The notes under the pieces were generated by a model. It was given only the letters and a program-made list of their open reading frames with translations. It was not told the DNA's origin and did not search any database. Positions 41,404-53,100 of a stretch of 64,000 nt of DNA are shown here, piece by piece. The stretch's first letter is position 1, and each line of letters starts with the position of its first letter. This DNA comes from Tubiluchus corallicola. Its lineage: Eukaryota; Priapulida; Priapulimorpha; Priapulimorphida; Tubiluchidae. The translations under genes and the position numbers were made by a program. Where the stretch lies: the NCBI GenBank assembly GCA_030141605.1, contig JAQGDQ010000064.1:364116-428115 (forward strand), read 5' to 3'.

Positions 41404-41550
41404 ACCTTGTGTAACCCTGATGTTTTAACATTGCATATATGCAGTAACCTTGTGAGACACTGATGTATTAACACTGCATATATACAATGACCTTGTGTGG
41501 CCCTGATGCATTAACACTATATACATAAGTCACCTGATCTAATGTGACCC
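41404..41550 (+). repeat. tandem repeat, 43-base unit
   Basis: Three units start with ACCTTGTG at 41404, 41447 and 41490 (period 43), each continuing with CCTGATG/CACTGATG, TTAACA and CATATAT. A degenerate fourth unit follows. No gene in this stretch. Confidence 0.85.
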
Positions 41551-42387
41551 GATGTATTAAACAATAAACATTGCATAAATTTGTTAGTATTGTCATCTAC
41601 CTACTATGTCATAAAACTTGGAAATGCAATATGAAACTGTTCGCCTCTGACAGCATATTCTACATCAAAAAGTAATACATAGTCCAGTGATTCTGAAATT
41701 TTTAGTTTCTTGTACTTTGGTAGAGTCTGATACCAGTAGGTAAGGATGCACGCTAAAATCACAACTGAAAATTGATGAATAGCCAGGCCGTAATAAAGGC
41801 AAAGTGGAACATGTAAACAATTTCCATTCATTTAGTTAAATTATTGGAATAATATTAAATTTACTGTACTAGTTTACCAATTCCTAGTTTAATTACCGAA
41901 AGTGTTTGCCCAGTTTTAATGCAAATACTGTAGATTACATTGTAATTATAACAACAATATATTATTAGAGTAGTATTGTACAAGACTGTAAGTATGTAGT
42001 AGGCATGTATACGTAATTATTTTCGTCTGTAGCAAGACCACGAAATGTTGATCACTGACCAACATAACCAAGCACAACTGAAACAATATCGTGGAATCAG
42101 TATGTGAGTAGCAAGGCGACTGATTGCAAACGGTACGAGGTGTCCAATAGGAGAACACGCCTCATTCTGCTACCAATTTTGGCAGCATCCTGGGAAAATG
42201 CCGCAAAGAAAAGCCAAAAATATGAATGAAAGAAAAACTACATTTTATTTGTAAAGTTATATTGTTTGTTTATTAAGTCATGTATTAATTAGGAATTTTA
42301 CTTTTTTGCTTTCTGAACACTGAATTATTACTCATCTGACAAGCGACTTTTAAAATCTCTAGCGACAAGGAAGTTTATAGGCACTTG

Positions 42388-43028
42388 CAGGGCCGGAACT
42401 AGATGTGGCAAGCAGGGGGCACAAAAATTTTCTGGGAGGGCGAGGTACCCGAAGTGGTTAAATAATGGTTAAGCCAATTTTTAACCCCTTTTATACTGCA
42501 TGCAGGCCTATAATTAGCATGTGTGTAGGACGGCGTAGCAGACAGAGCAATAATGAGAAAATTAACTCTCAGTTAACCTAGCGTTATTAATGTGCCTCTA
42601 ACTAAATTGTTATTTACAGATTGTTATCACACACAGGTTTTAAGAAAATAATACGCAGGAAATAATGTCAAAATGAAATGTGGAACGATACTTCCTTGGA
42701 CAAAAAAAGTCTAAAGTTTTCAAAAAGTCTCAAATTTCAGCATGGTACCGCTGCTACACCAGCATCCTATAGCTGTGCACACAGATCTTTTGGCCTGTGT
42801 GTAGAGCCTGTGACTGTGTGTGGTCCCTGTAGGCCTACACTGTTATACGCACCTCTATGCACACTGATTTTTGTCAGCACGTACATTGAAACCACCAAAC
42901 ATTTTTTTACCTAATTCTAATTCATATTGAAAATGATTACATGCGAACTGCAATTTTCACTGCAAAAAAAAATTATTTTTCCGATTTTGCAGGGGGCGCC
43001 CCCTCGCTCCCTCCTAGTTCCGCCCCTG
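42388..43028. mobile_element. non-autonomous hAT transposon with perfect 8-bp target duplication
   Basis: Ends are CAGGGCCGGAACTAG and, as reverse complement of the right end, CAGGGGCGGAACTAG (14 of 15 identical). GGCACTTG occurs directly outside both ends (42380-42387, 43029-43036). An exact 8-bp duplication with CAG-starting ends is diagnostic of hAT. Length 641 bases, no transposase. Exact duplication suggests a fairly young insertion. Confidence 0.92.
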
Positions 43029-44537
43029 GGCACTTGTAAGTTCAAAACAGTGGGAGCAGCTATTTTACAGTGCCCAAGAAATGTTGCAAGAATATGCTCT
43101 TTTGCACAACTTGTAAAAGCTTGTCATGCTCTCCAAGGTTGGAAAAACATGCTGCACCAATGCCTATGCCTTACAAATGTGCCATGCCCATATATATCCA
43201 ATTTTTCATGCATGTTACTATAAAATTGTTAATTGAAGTGTAAAATTACCCATAAATCTTTGTCACAAATAGAATTCAACACAAACTTATGCACTGTTTA
43301 CTGGTCTTGATGCTCTCCAAGACTTAATGAGAACAAAATCCAATTCAGTTGCTGAGTTCACAACAGAATATCATAGATATATTATTAATATTAACAGTTA
43401 TGTTAATTTTGAACAGATATTGTGGCGAAACTAGTATGGCTGTCTGTCGTTTCAAAAATTGAAAATTCCTTCTTTTTTAAGTGAAATAAGCAATTTGTTT
43501 GTCTTTATATTCAATGTCTTTAGTGATGCAGCTGTCATGCAAGCAGGCTTAACATTGTGCTTACATCAACTTTTTGATACCATACCCAAGCCAACAAAAA
43601 TTTTCAAATATATACCAAATTTACCAATACAAATTCCAGCCTGGTTGCTCTCTAAAGCCTAGGTATAATGGTTTAATTAACACATTAAACTCTTCTCCCC
43701 CAATGCATTCAGGACAATGCACAGCCAATTCACCTGGAGCAATATCATCGAGCAGACTTTATTGCTCAAATACAAACCGCATTCTCCACCAACTCTTGAA
43801 TTCCATCTCTGCCATTACACGTTTCATGCAAGAACTGGTCTCCCGAGTCGTTTCTTACCGCAGTACAAAATTACCAGTACAACAAGACTACATCTAAGCC
43901 TAAAAATGTTAATTACAATATAAAAATGAAATTACATCACGTGTTATACCTGTAAAGAATTGATGGTGAAGGAAAAAAGTTCAAATTTCAACCACATGTA
44001 ATCAGTGACTAAAACTTTTAAAAACTCTTTATTCGCCACTCAATAGATCTTATGAAAATCAAAGTTTATTTACAGAACAACGTGCCCAAAATACCCCTGC
44101 AAAGCCAAACCTCAAAACTTGTGTCAAGCATATACCGCCACAAACAAAACAAAAGCAACAAGCTTGATCAGGTGAAGGCGGTCGATTTCTCACACGTGGT
44201 GATTAACTGGTTTTATTTGAATGCCGCTCGCTAAACAATTAACTAATAACAAAAGCGACGTTCGTCGAAGGTAGCTCTTGCTGCGGCTGAGATATTGCAT
44301 TATTTACCAGACAGGTACCGGGACTGACCATCATGTGCATTTAACGAAAAACTTCCAAGTCGACGGACGATATTTGCTTTTTCCTTCGCGCCTTTTTAAT
44401 TCATGTACTTTGTTTCATGTTTTTATATTGTTTGCGACGCTGATGCCACATTTTTCAATGCCTGTTTCTCTTAGTCGGTTTCCTTTAAACAGTTTTTGGT
44501 TTATATTTCAACTAGTGGCTCAAACATTCACTGCATC
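43029..44537. other. no gene recognised
   Basis: Several short open frames, none with recognisable protein character. No clear repeat structure seen. Confidence 0.4.
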
Positions 44538-44592
44538 CAGGGGCGTCGTGCACCAAAAAAAATTAGGGGGGCCCGACTGTATATAATGGCGG
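44538..44592 (+). mobile_element. probable hAT left terminus (fragment)
   Basis: CAGGGGCGTCGTGCACC is a typical hAT terminal sequence. I could not find its partner end or a matching 8-bp duplication in the window. It may be the outer end of the element that carried the transposase remnant at 46096-47876. Confidence 0.4.
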
Positions 44593-45332
44593 TGTTGGGA
44601 GCCGAGTGGACCACTGCGCCAAGTAGACCACTTGATGCGCTAAAAGTAGTGTCCTACATGGGCAGCCCACGTAGGACACTAGCGATTTTTGTCGAGAATC
44701 GGTAATTTTGTCAAATTTTTGAAAATTCTGTGAAAGTTTCTTCATTTTATTATTTGCAGAAATAATTGCAAATTTAAAAATAAGACAGATGCTGCTAAGC
44801 CTTCACAACACCAAAAAGTAATTTTTAACATTTAAGAAAAGCAAGGATAATTAGTTTTAATATTATCAGTAGTATTGTAACATGTAGGGCACTGTCCTAC
44901 ATGGCTCGCTAGCCCATGTAGGACACAGATTGCTAGAACGCTTACTTATAAGAAAACAATTATTTGCCCAAGAGGTAGTGAAACGGATCACCTGTTTGTG
45001 AAGTGAGACAAAATAAAAAATGATATACTTTAAACAAATTTTGTATTCGCAAAAAAGTGGTTTTTTTCACTTCAACAACATTAATATCGAAACCAAATTT
45101 AATATTGTCCGTTCTACCAGCTCAGAATAAAATTCTTTTATTTTATTAGATGTATAATAAATTATTCAACGTGTACTAACGTTTTTAATTATTATTATTA
45201 CATAAACAAGCACAACGGACGGTGTCAGTACACTTAACGACTCAATTCGCGACCTGTCTCTAGTGTCCTACTTGGGCAGCCCAAGTAGACCAATTGGTCT
45301 ACTTGGCGCAGTGGTCCACTCGGCTCCCAACA
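44593..45332. mobile_element. inverted-repeat element with internal hairpin units
   Basis: Perfect 38-base inverted arms at 44593-44630 and 45295-45332 (start TGTTGGGAGCCGAGTGG). GCGG is found directly outside both arms (44589-44592, 45333-45336). The interior carries three palindromic units built on GTGTCCTACATGGGC and its complement (near 44650-44682, 44885-44925, 45260-45292). No open frame. The superfamily is not recognised. Confidence 0.75.
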
Positions 45333-46095
45333 GCGGAACCTAACTGTTTAAAAAACGTATACTTTTGAATTCCCACACAGTATTTTGCGTGCAAGAAAAA
45401 CGATTTATTTATTCCCAACTGGCATTTAACTTAAAGCTATAGCAACAGAAACTTAATTAAAATTAATTTAAAATTAAAATTTAATTAAGTACTTATTAGC
45501 TGTCAGGAATCCAAAGATTCGACGAAAAGACGACTACCAAAACATATGTACCTTTAATTTAATATTTTTAATAATTACTAAACATTTTATTCCGAGGCAA
45601 GATGAAGATGTTGAACAAAAACAAACGTTATTTTTAAATGATTCAGCAGCACAAGTCAAAGCCAACAACATTACATGAATACGTTACAGGATGACTATAG
45701 AGTATAGTAGAAAAGCAATGACAGGTATTACACCAAGATAAAGCAAAGAGGTTAAAGCGTAAAAAGCGATATACAGCGACACAATTTTTATATTCTTGTC
45801 TATTTTCTCACCTATAATATGTGTCTGCAACATGCAGACAGTGTTTGACTGATCCAGTTTTGAACCCTGGACCTCGTTAATCGACTCACTTTGAATGAGA
45901 GTAAATACCGCACTTTAATGTATATCGGGATACAGCTATCAAATGCAAGCTCATTAGATTGGGTTGTTACTTGCACCCGATATTTGCAACGCATGACCCA
46001 CGCCGATACTAGCCAGAGCTCGGGTGGGCATTTAGTAGGATATGTCTGTACGTGTTTCTGCTGTTACACATGAATTAATGCACTAAAAATTTGTA

Positions 46096-47876
46096 CTAAC
46101 GACGCAGAACATCACTCCAGAAGAGTTCAACCACAGACTTCAAGTCCATATTCTTTGTTTTCTCAGCCTCAACTGCAAGGATCATCAGGTCACTCAGTCG
46201 TGACTGACTCATTGTACTGCGGAGAGCATTCTTGACAAATTTAAGAGCAGAAAAGGATCTCTCACAAGAGCAAGATGTAACGGGCAGAGTCAGAATCAAC
46301 TGGTATGCGATGGAGATCATTGGGTAAAGTTTATCCAGTCCAGAAGAAGTCATATAACAGTTTGTGTTGACATGTTCAGGGACAGAGTCTGCAGTGACAG
46401 CATGCGTGAACAAGCGGTACTCCAACTCGAGAGTTTCTTCAGTACACCAGTCAGATTGTCCTTAAGAGCCTTGCGAGATGACCACCAAGTTGCTGAAAGC
46501 GAGTGTAGAGTCTTGGATGCTTTGTTGTGTTCATTCGATTCGAGCTGTAGGATCTCATCTCGGATTTTCGCAAATGCTGCATGTAATTTGTGGATCTTTC
46601 GACCAAATTGTAGAGGGATTTAACTACACCAAAGAAGTTTTGCACGATGATGTTTCATGAATGCATGTCCACAATGACAAGATTAAGTCTGTGTGTGAAA
46701 CAGTGAACGAAGAATGCAGATTTGAAAATGTTCCGGACTCGAGTCTGTACCCCAGAGTAAATACCTGACATCGATGAGCAGCCATCGTATCCTTGTCCTC
46801 GGATATTTGTCATCTCGAGCCCATGTGCTTCAAGAACCTTCTGTAGATCATTGAACAATCCTGCAGCAGTCATGTCCTCGGAATGGACGAGGTCTAAAAA
46901 AATCTTCGTGCACGCCTCCACTTTTATCGACATAACGGAGAATGACTGAGAGTTGATCTTGCTTGCTCGTGTCTGGTGTAGTGTCCAAGCAGACAGCGAA
47001 TTACTTGGCTGCCTTTACATCCTTGATAATTCCAGAACGGATCACATCAGCGCTGCACTTAATCAAATCGTTCTGAGAACTGGGAGATGTGTAGCTGGGG
47101 TATCCCTTTGGATTGGCACTTGACTTGGCGAGGTGTGTAGCCAGGTCAGGGTTCCATCGAGAGAGAAGATTTGTGATCTCCATGAACACTCCTTTATTGT
47201 CAGAATTATCAGACTCGTCATGACCGCGGCATGGTAATCGGAGTCTTGCTAGCGTGTTAGTAACATCCACAAGTATAGGGAGAATGTTGTGTCGTCTCTG
47301 CCGATCAGAGTCGCCCAACTCCAAAAGCCTCTACCTCTCTGCATCTAATACTGCATCGATGGGGGGTTTAGTCAAAAATGCTTGCCAAGACTGCATGCAG
47401 GCTTGATACTCCGCAGATTTAGAGTGTTTGTCGAATACTTTATTACTTTCCAAGGCTCGATGCCAATTTCTGAATCCTGTCTTTTGAAACGTCACGTCAT
47501 AAGTCGATGCACCAAACACACGACACGGGAAACAGAATGCAGCATCAATCTCCTTTACGTATTCCAACCAGGACCTATCGTTGAACCACTGACCCTGAAA
47601 TGATCTCGATTTTCCTCCCATTTTGGTCTTTGGGTATGCATCCACTACGTCCCGCAATGGCCCGCGACGGATGTACTCATCCTTCTGGATTCGTTCTGTT
47701 GGAATCAGAAGATTTGTGCAAGAGGACGTGTTGCCTTTAGGAGCTTCAGACTGGCTGGCCGACGTTACAGTAGATACAGACGTGCTGGATACGGGGATGA
47801 GTGTTGTCGCCGCAGAACCTGGGTCGGGAACACCGTTGGACTTGAAAAATGAAGTCAGATTGGCCTGCCTTGACAT
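46096..47876 (-). pseudogene. broken hAT transposase, ZMYM1 / DUF4371 type
   Basis: Reading leftward from 47876: a TTF-type zinc-finger region (RSFQGQWFNDRSWLEY, AFCFPCRVFG, GFRNWHRALE), then after an in-frame TAG near 47328 the LGDSDRQRRHNILPILVDV block, then a TAA near 47000 inside KAAK-FAVCLDTTPDTS. A frameshift follows near 46930, then GLEMTNIRGQGYDG and CFTHRLNLVIVDMHS, another break, and the C-terminal hAT dimerisation segment (TLPVTSCSCERSFSALK). At least two nonsense codons and two or more frame changes make it inactive. The same family gave rise to host genes such as ZMYM1 and THAP12, but this copy looks like an ordinary dead transposon. Confidence 0.88.
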
Positions 47877-48404
47877 CTTTTAAGAAATATAGAATCACGT
47901 GGAAATTCCTATTTTATAACTAAAAAATTATCAACATATTTCCTCGCATTTTCAATCAAAAATCTTGGGTTTTACAAAATCTACAGCTTCTGAAAGAAAA
48001 CATAGGTTTCCAATCTGTCTAAGATTTATTGCAGCATATTGTAGGCATGCACTCACCGACAATTGACCTGGCTTGACTGTTGATGACTAATTTTTTTCTA
48101 AGTGTAAGGAGACGCATCACAATTTAATCAGAGACAATTGGCTTTCTAATACTGCAAGTGCTTAGCAATATCATTGGCCCAGTGCAAGGGGCCAATGGCC
48201 AATTAAATAGGCATAGCCACGAGAGCAGAGGATAATCAATGCAACAATTAGACATTAGATTCAATCAATAATCATACCTACGTGTATATATAATCGCATA
48301 TCGTGCCTACAGTGGGAGATTTCACCGTTCCTCAAAATTTTACGCCTTATTGGTCTCATTACGAGCCGCTGACACCCTTAAAATTTTTGAAATTTTATAA
48401 AATT

Positions 48405-48635
48405 CTATGGTGAAAAAGCTTTCTCTGTCTGCGTTCCGTGTCTCTGGAATAACTTGCCTGTTAAACAACATCTTAAAACACATTTGTTTAAATTGTACTT
48501 TTTATGATGATTAATTTTTAATGTCTTTTATCTATTATGTTTAATGTGAATTTTAAATATATTTTATTGTTCAGCCTGCTGAGATTTTAAATGATATAGT
48601 GCACTATGTAAATAAATTTTACATTACATTACATG
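48405..48635 (+). mobile_element. 3' end of an L2/CR1-like LINE
   Basis: Translation of 48410-48506 ends GEKAFSVCVPCLWNNLPVKQ then HLKTHLFKLYFL and a TGA. This is the usual C-terminus of L2/CR1-clade reverse transcriptases, with an internal deletion. About 130 bases later it ends in a short TACAT repeat tail. The rest of the element is not seen. Confidence 0.7.
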
Positions 48636-48985
48636 TAACAAGGCATAATGATTATTAGTATAAAGAAATTAGGATTAATTTAGACTGAATTAGTCAATAA
48701 TTTACATGGCGACTTACAAGCAAAACTGAAGGGGATAGTAACGGCAATGTTTACGACAAGGGAAGATTAATTTTTGAATAATATTAAATAAATATAACTA
48801 ACTATTGAGGAGGTTGAAAATATTGAGGAGATTAGAAAATAACTAATATTTGTAACGAGACATTATGAGTTTATTTATAGTAAGTAATTTTAGATATACA
48901 AACACACACACATGCACACACATTATAAGCTTCCATTAATTATTTTGACCGATTTTAAGTTGTGACAAGTTGCGACAGATAAAAG

Positions 48986-49020
<35 letters not shown>
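48986..49020 (+). repeat. compound CA/TA microsatellite
   Basis: About nine CA units followed by about nine TA units. Confidence 0.9.
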
Positions 49021-49532
49021 GTATAGTTACTGTTCAAACTTTTTTTTACCAAAATGCAGCACAGCAGATATTGTTATTATCATTAAAAATTTAATAATTT
49101 TAAAAGTCATCAATATAAATTGAAGAAATTGTAGCTTTGATAACACAGAAAAAAGGTAGAAAAGAATCATCTTCTGGTTTGTTTTGGCTTTGTCACTTAC
49201 CAGGCACTAGTTTTTCAGTCATTACACTTTTGTACAACTTAAAAACAAAACTGCACTTTTCTAATAAGCAGTTCAAGTGCCTACCATGCAATATTAAGAA
49301 TAAAAATAACATTGTTAACCATAAAGAGTCACAACATTGGTAACCGTATCTTAGTTCTAATGATAATTTGACTTATTATTACTTTTTTTCTAATTATTAT
49401 ATCTTGTATCTTGACAGTTTAACATTTTATTTAACACCCACATTCTCTGTTTTACAGCATATTTCACTGCGACAGTCGTAGCGAATACGAGGTAGCAACT
49501 GGTCAAGACTGCGTTTTTTGATATATAAATTA

Positions 49533-49758
49533 ATGACTGCCAGAAAAGGGCCAAAAGGCCGAATAGTGAGTACTAAGCAACGAGTAGAGCAGCAGGTATT
49601 GAGAATGTTGACAGCTCTGTTGGGTTGATTCTGATTTTGTTGTTTTATACTATTTATATCAAACACTTTTGTTTTTAGGTGAGAGTGGTGAGAAAAATTC
49701 TCAAAACCCAGTAGAAAAATTGTTGAGAGACCGTCAATTCTTACTTAAAAAGTTGTAA
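49533..49758 (+). CDS. candidate tiny two-exon gene, function unknown
   Basis: Two pieces, 49533-49623 and 49679-49758, join in frame across a 55-base GT-AG interval into 56 residues. The N-terminal part is basic (MTARKGPKGRIVSTKQ) and continues into a heptad-like segment (RVEQQVLRMLTALL). The C-terminal part is charged and helical (NPVEKLLRDRQFLLKKL) before TAA. The acceptor follows a good polypyrimidine tract (GTTTTTAG); the donor GTTGAT is weak. The composition looks protein-like rather than random AT-rich translation, but I recognise no family. It ends about 430 bases before the ZDHHC17 start on the same strand, so part of it could instead be ZDHHC17 leader sequence. Confidence 0.3.
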
Positions 49759-50191
49759 GAGTGCTAGCATATAAAAATGCTTTCAACGCACTCCGCTCAG
49801 TGCTCACTGTACAGATATGTTTTTTCTTTTAAATGAGTCGAACTTAACAGCATTTACAATTTCTGTGGGAAGGGCATGCCACAGATTGATTTCTGAACTA
49901 AACCATTAGATTTGTATAATATTAATACTAATAGTAATAGATTTGATGGTAGTTAATCCAGCAAAAAACTAGCCTCTGGCTTGTCTTCAGCACCACTTCC
50001 TGGACACATAATATAAAGCAAAATGTACCATCTGCCATTCGTTTTAAGCTGCATATATGTATATGTGTAAACGTCTTATAGACCTGTAGTCAAAGTTGCA
50101 TCTGTAACTATTTATGCAGATATGCGTGGGAAATTTCAAGGTTGTAAGGACTTGAGTGTAGCCACAAGCTAAACAAACCGAATTGTAAGTC

Positions 50192-53100
50192 ATGTGGAGT
50201 TCTTCCTCTCCCAGTCATTCTCCGGACTCTCGGTCATCGCTGTCTCATGATTATAACAAATATGACATTGTCAAGGCAACTCAGTATGGTGTTATAGATC
50301 GTTGTCAAGAATTGATAGAAGCAGGTAATGTGATTTAAATAAAAAATATTGTCACTAGAGTAAAGAGAAATTATTGAGATAAGCGATCAAATTAAATCAG
50401 TAACCAATGTATTTTTTGTTCACATTATCAACCATAAACATTTTGTTTTTATTATTGAGGCCATCTGTCTATAGTATAATTTTTAATTGCAGTTGTTGTT
50501 GTTTTCAACATGCTTTCAATTTAAACTGGTAAACACTTTGGGTGGTAAACTGATAAACACTTTAAGGTATATGTGTCACTATGTGTGTGAAACAAGTTGC
50601 AACTCAATGTAATTTCTTGCAATCTGATCGAAATCAATAAACTAGTCAGTACTGTAATTAGAAGTTGTCCACTTGTAATACTGCTTAAACTGATACTATA
50701 ATTGGACAAAACGGTGCATTTTCTTTTTGGAAGGTTATGGTTTGGTTGAGTTTTAGGGTTAGATAAAAGTCACGATATTAGCAAAAATTGTTTTTATTTT
50801 GTCGATTTGCTCATGTCTTTGTTTAGTATTTCTACTAAAACATACCTCGACAGAGGACTATGTGTATATTTTTTACGATGTGTTGTAGTTTTGCAGATAG
50901 ACTAGCAAGATGGTGCTACTAGTATAAGCAGTATAAAATTTAGCAAGAAATCAACACAAAAAAGTGTCTTGGGAAAGCTATGTATCCCTTCGCTCATAGA
51001 AATCATCAATTTCTGCTTAAATGATCATTTTTTTAATTGTACATCACTTTAATTGGCATCACTCTAATGAAATTTGACATTAATCGAGAAAAATAAATAA
51101 GAGCCATGATTTTTTTTAAATTTTAATGATGCAAATTGCAATTTTTATTTTTATTTAGCTAACTTCACGACTGAACTAAGAGTTTAAACAGTTGGTAAAA
51201 ATAATCGTGTGAAATGAAGTATGATGCCATTGTGTGGTGATGAAATATAATGCCATATTAGTTGTCACAAAATTTTAAACATGTTTAAACTTTAAAGTGT
51301 TAGAATCAGTCTAGGATCATGGCAGGTCCACAGGAATGTATTAAAATCTGTTATAGGTAAATATGAGTTTCTTTTAACTAGGATATGATGTGAGACAGCC
51401 AGATGCTGAAAATGTCACATTGCTTCATTGGGCTGCAATTAACAACAGGAAAGAACTTGTTAAGTATGTCTAAATTACTATGTTTATTTATATATTTGTT
51501 TGTATGTATGTATCTTTGTTTGTTTGCATAGTTTCTTAACATTATATGTAGCATCTGAAATGTTTCTGATCTCAGTGCATTTAATCTTGAACTGGGATTT
51601 TATGTTTACAGGTATTACATGTCAAAAGGTGCTTACGTTGATCAATTGGGTGGTGATCTCATGTCCACACCTCTGCACTGGGCTACAAGGTAATTAAAGG
51701 AAGACGGTATGATGTTTCATATACTACTCCATTTCAAATGCAGTAAAAAGTATATGTTTTAACACTGATAATACTGCAAAAGCATTCTGATAATTAAATA
51801 ATGGATTAAAATATTATTTAATGGTGGTCGAGCTCAACTATTGATGACATCACAAACGAATATAATTTTCAACAGCAGAAAACATTCCATGAGCGTTTGC
51901 GCGTGTTTGCAAAATTGAAGTACAGTGTAGAGATTCAGTGTGTTGTATTAGAACTCGGCAAATTTGAAGATAAAAATTCAAATTTCAACATTACCACTGT
52001 GCTCACGCATGAGCTGTCGAACATGTGCAGTTCACAAACGAATACCTCTGAACTGAGAAGTACAGCACCCTTTTTTTGTACTATACGTTCTGAAATGCGG
52101 GCGTTAGTGCCCGTCTAACTAGCGAAAGGCGAAATGCATGTGACAGCGAAGAACTAGTGGCGTGAACACAAAATTGCATTTATGTGGTTATAATTCTTTC
52201 ACCTAAGTCATTTTTTTAAAAAAATGTTTCCTTTCAATATTTTAAAGAGTAAATTATTTTGAATATACAGTTTAATATTGGGTCCAGTTTTCCTTTAAGT
52301 GTTTTGTCATATTTTTGTATGTAGTGTGATATGGTATATTGCAGTTTTTCAAATGACACTGAAATTAAAAATCAAAATACTTCACTGATAGGTTTTGATA
52401 AGTTCACGACATAATATTCCCTTGTTCTAACCAGAAATTACTCTCTCATTTGCAACACTTTATGCATTTCATTTGCATGTAGTTTATTTTTCCATATTAT
52501 TAGAATTTCAAGTGATAAAATTGATACGAGTACATAGAATAGAGGAAGGTACCCAAAAATATCAATTATTTTGTTTTGCCAAATATTTTAACAGACTAAG
52601 GAACGTTTAACTTGTTTTTAGGCAAGGTCACCTTCAAATGGTTGTACTATTGATGCAGTATGGGGCCGATCCGTCGTTACGAGATGGTGAGGGTTGCAGT
52701 GCAATTCACCTGGCTTCCCAGTTTGCTCACACTTCTATCGTGGCCTACCTCATTGCCAAAGGACAGGACGTCAACATGCCCGACAGAAATGGAATGACAC
52801 CGTTAATGTGGGCGTGTTACCGTGTTGTGAAGTATGCGTGCCTGTAAATTATTAGACTTTAAATTTAAATATTTATGTATAATCCAATAAAAATAATTAA
52901 ACTAATTAAAATAAATTAATCTAATAAATGAAACTAAAATGAAATAGAAATTCAATTAATGATGAACTTTAAATTTTGGTTAGACAGATAATGGATTATT
53001 TTGTTCCTGATGAAGTAAGTCATTTATTTTCAATAACTTAATTTTTGTGGAATATTGCAAATTTCAAAATGCTATTTGTATTTGTATCTGTAATTTATTC

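Noticed and set aside
41404-41550. CRISPR array
   Set aside because: The 43-base units are contiguous variants without distinct spacers, in a eukaryotic intergenic region.
43574-43897. 107-codon open frame between transposons
   Set aside because: No known motif, overlapping frames of similar quality, no splice or start support.
44278-44586. 102-codon open frame running into a hAT tip
   Set aside because: It ends inside transposon sequence and its translation is not protein-like.
46096-47876. functional domesticated ZMYM1-like host gene
   Set aside because: At least two in-frame stops and several frame changes not explained by introns.
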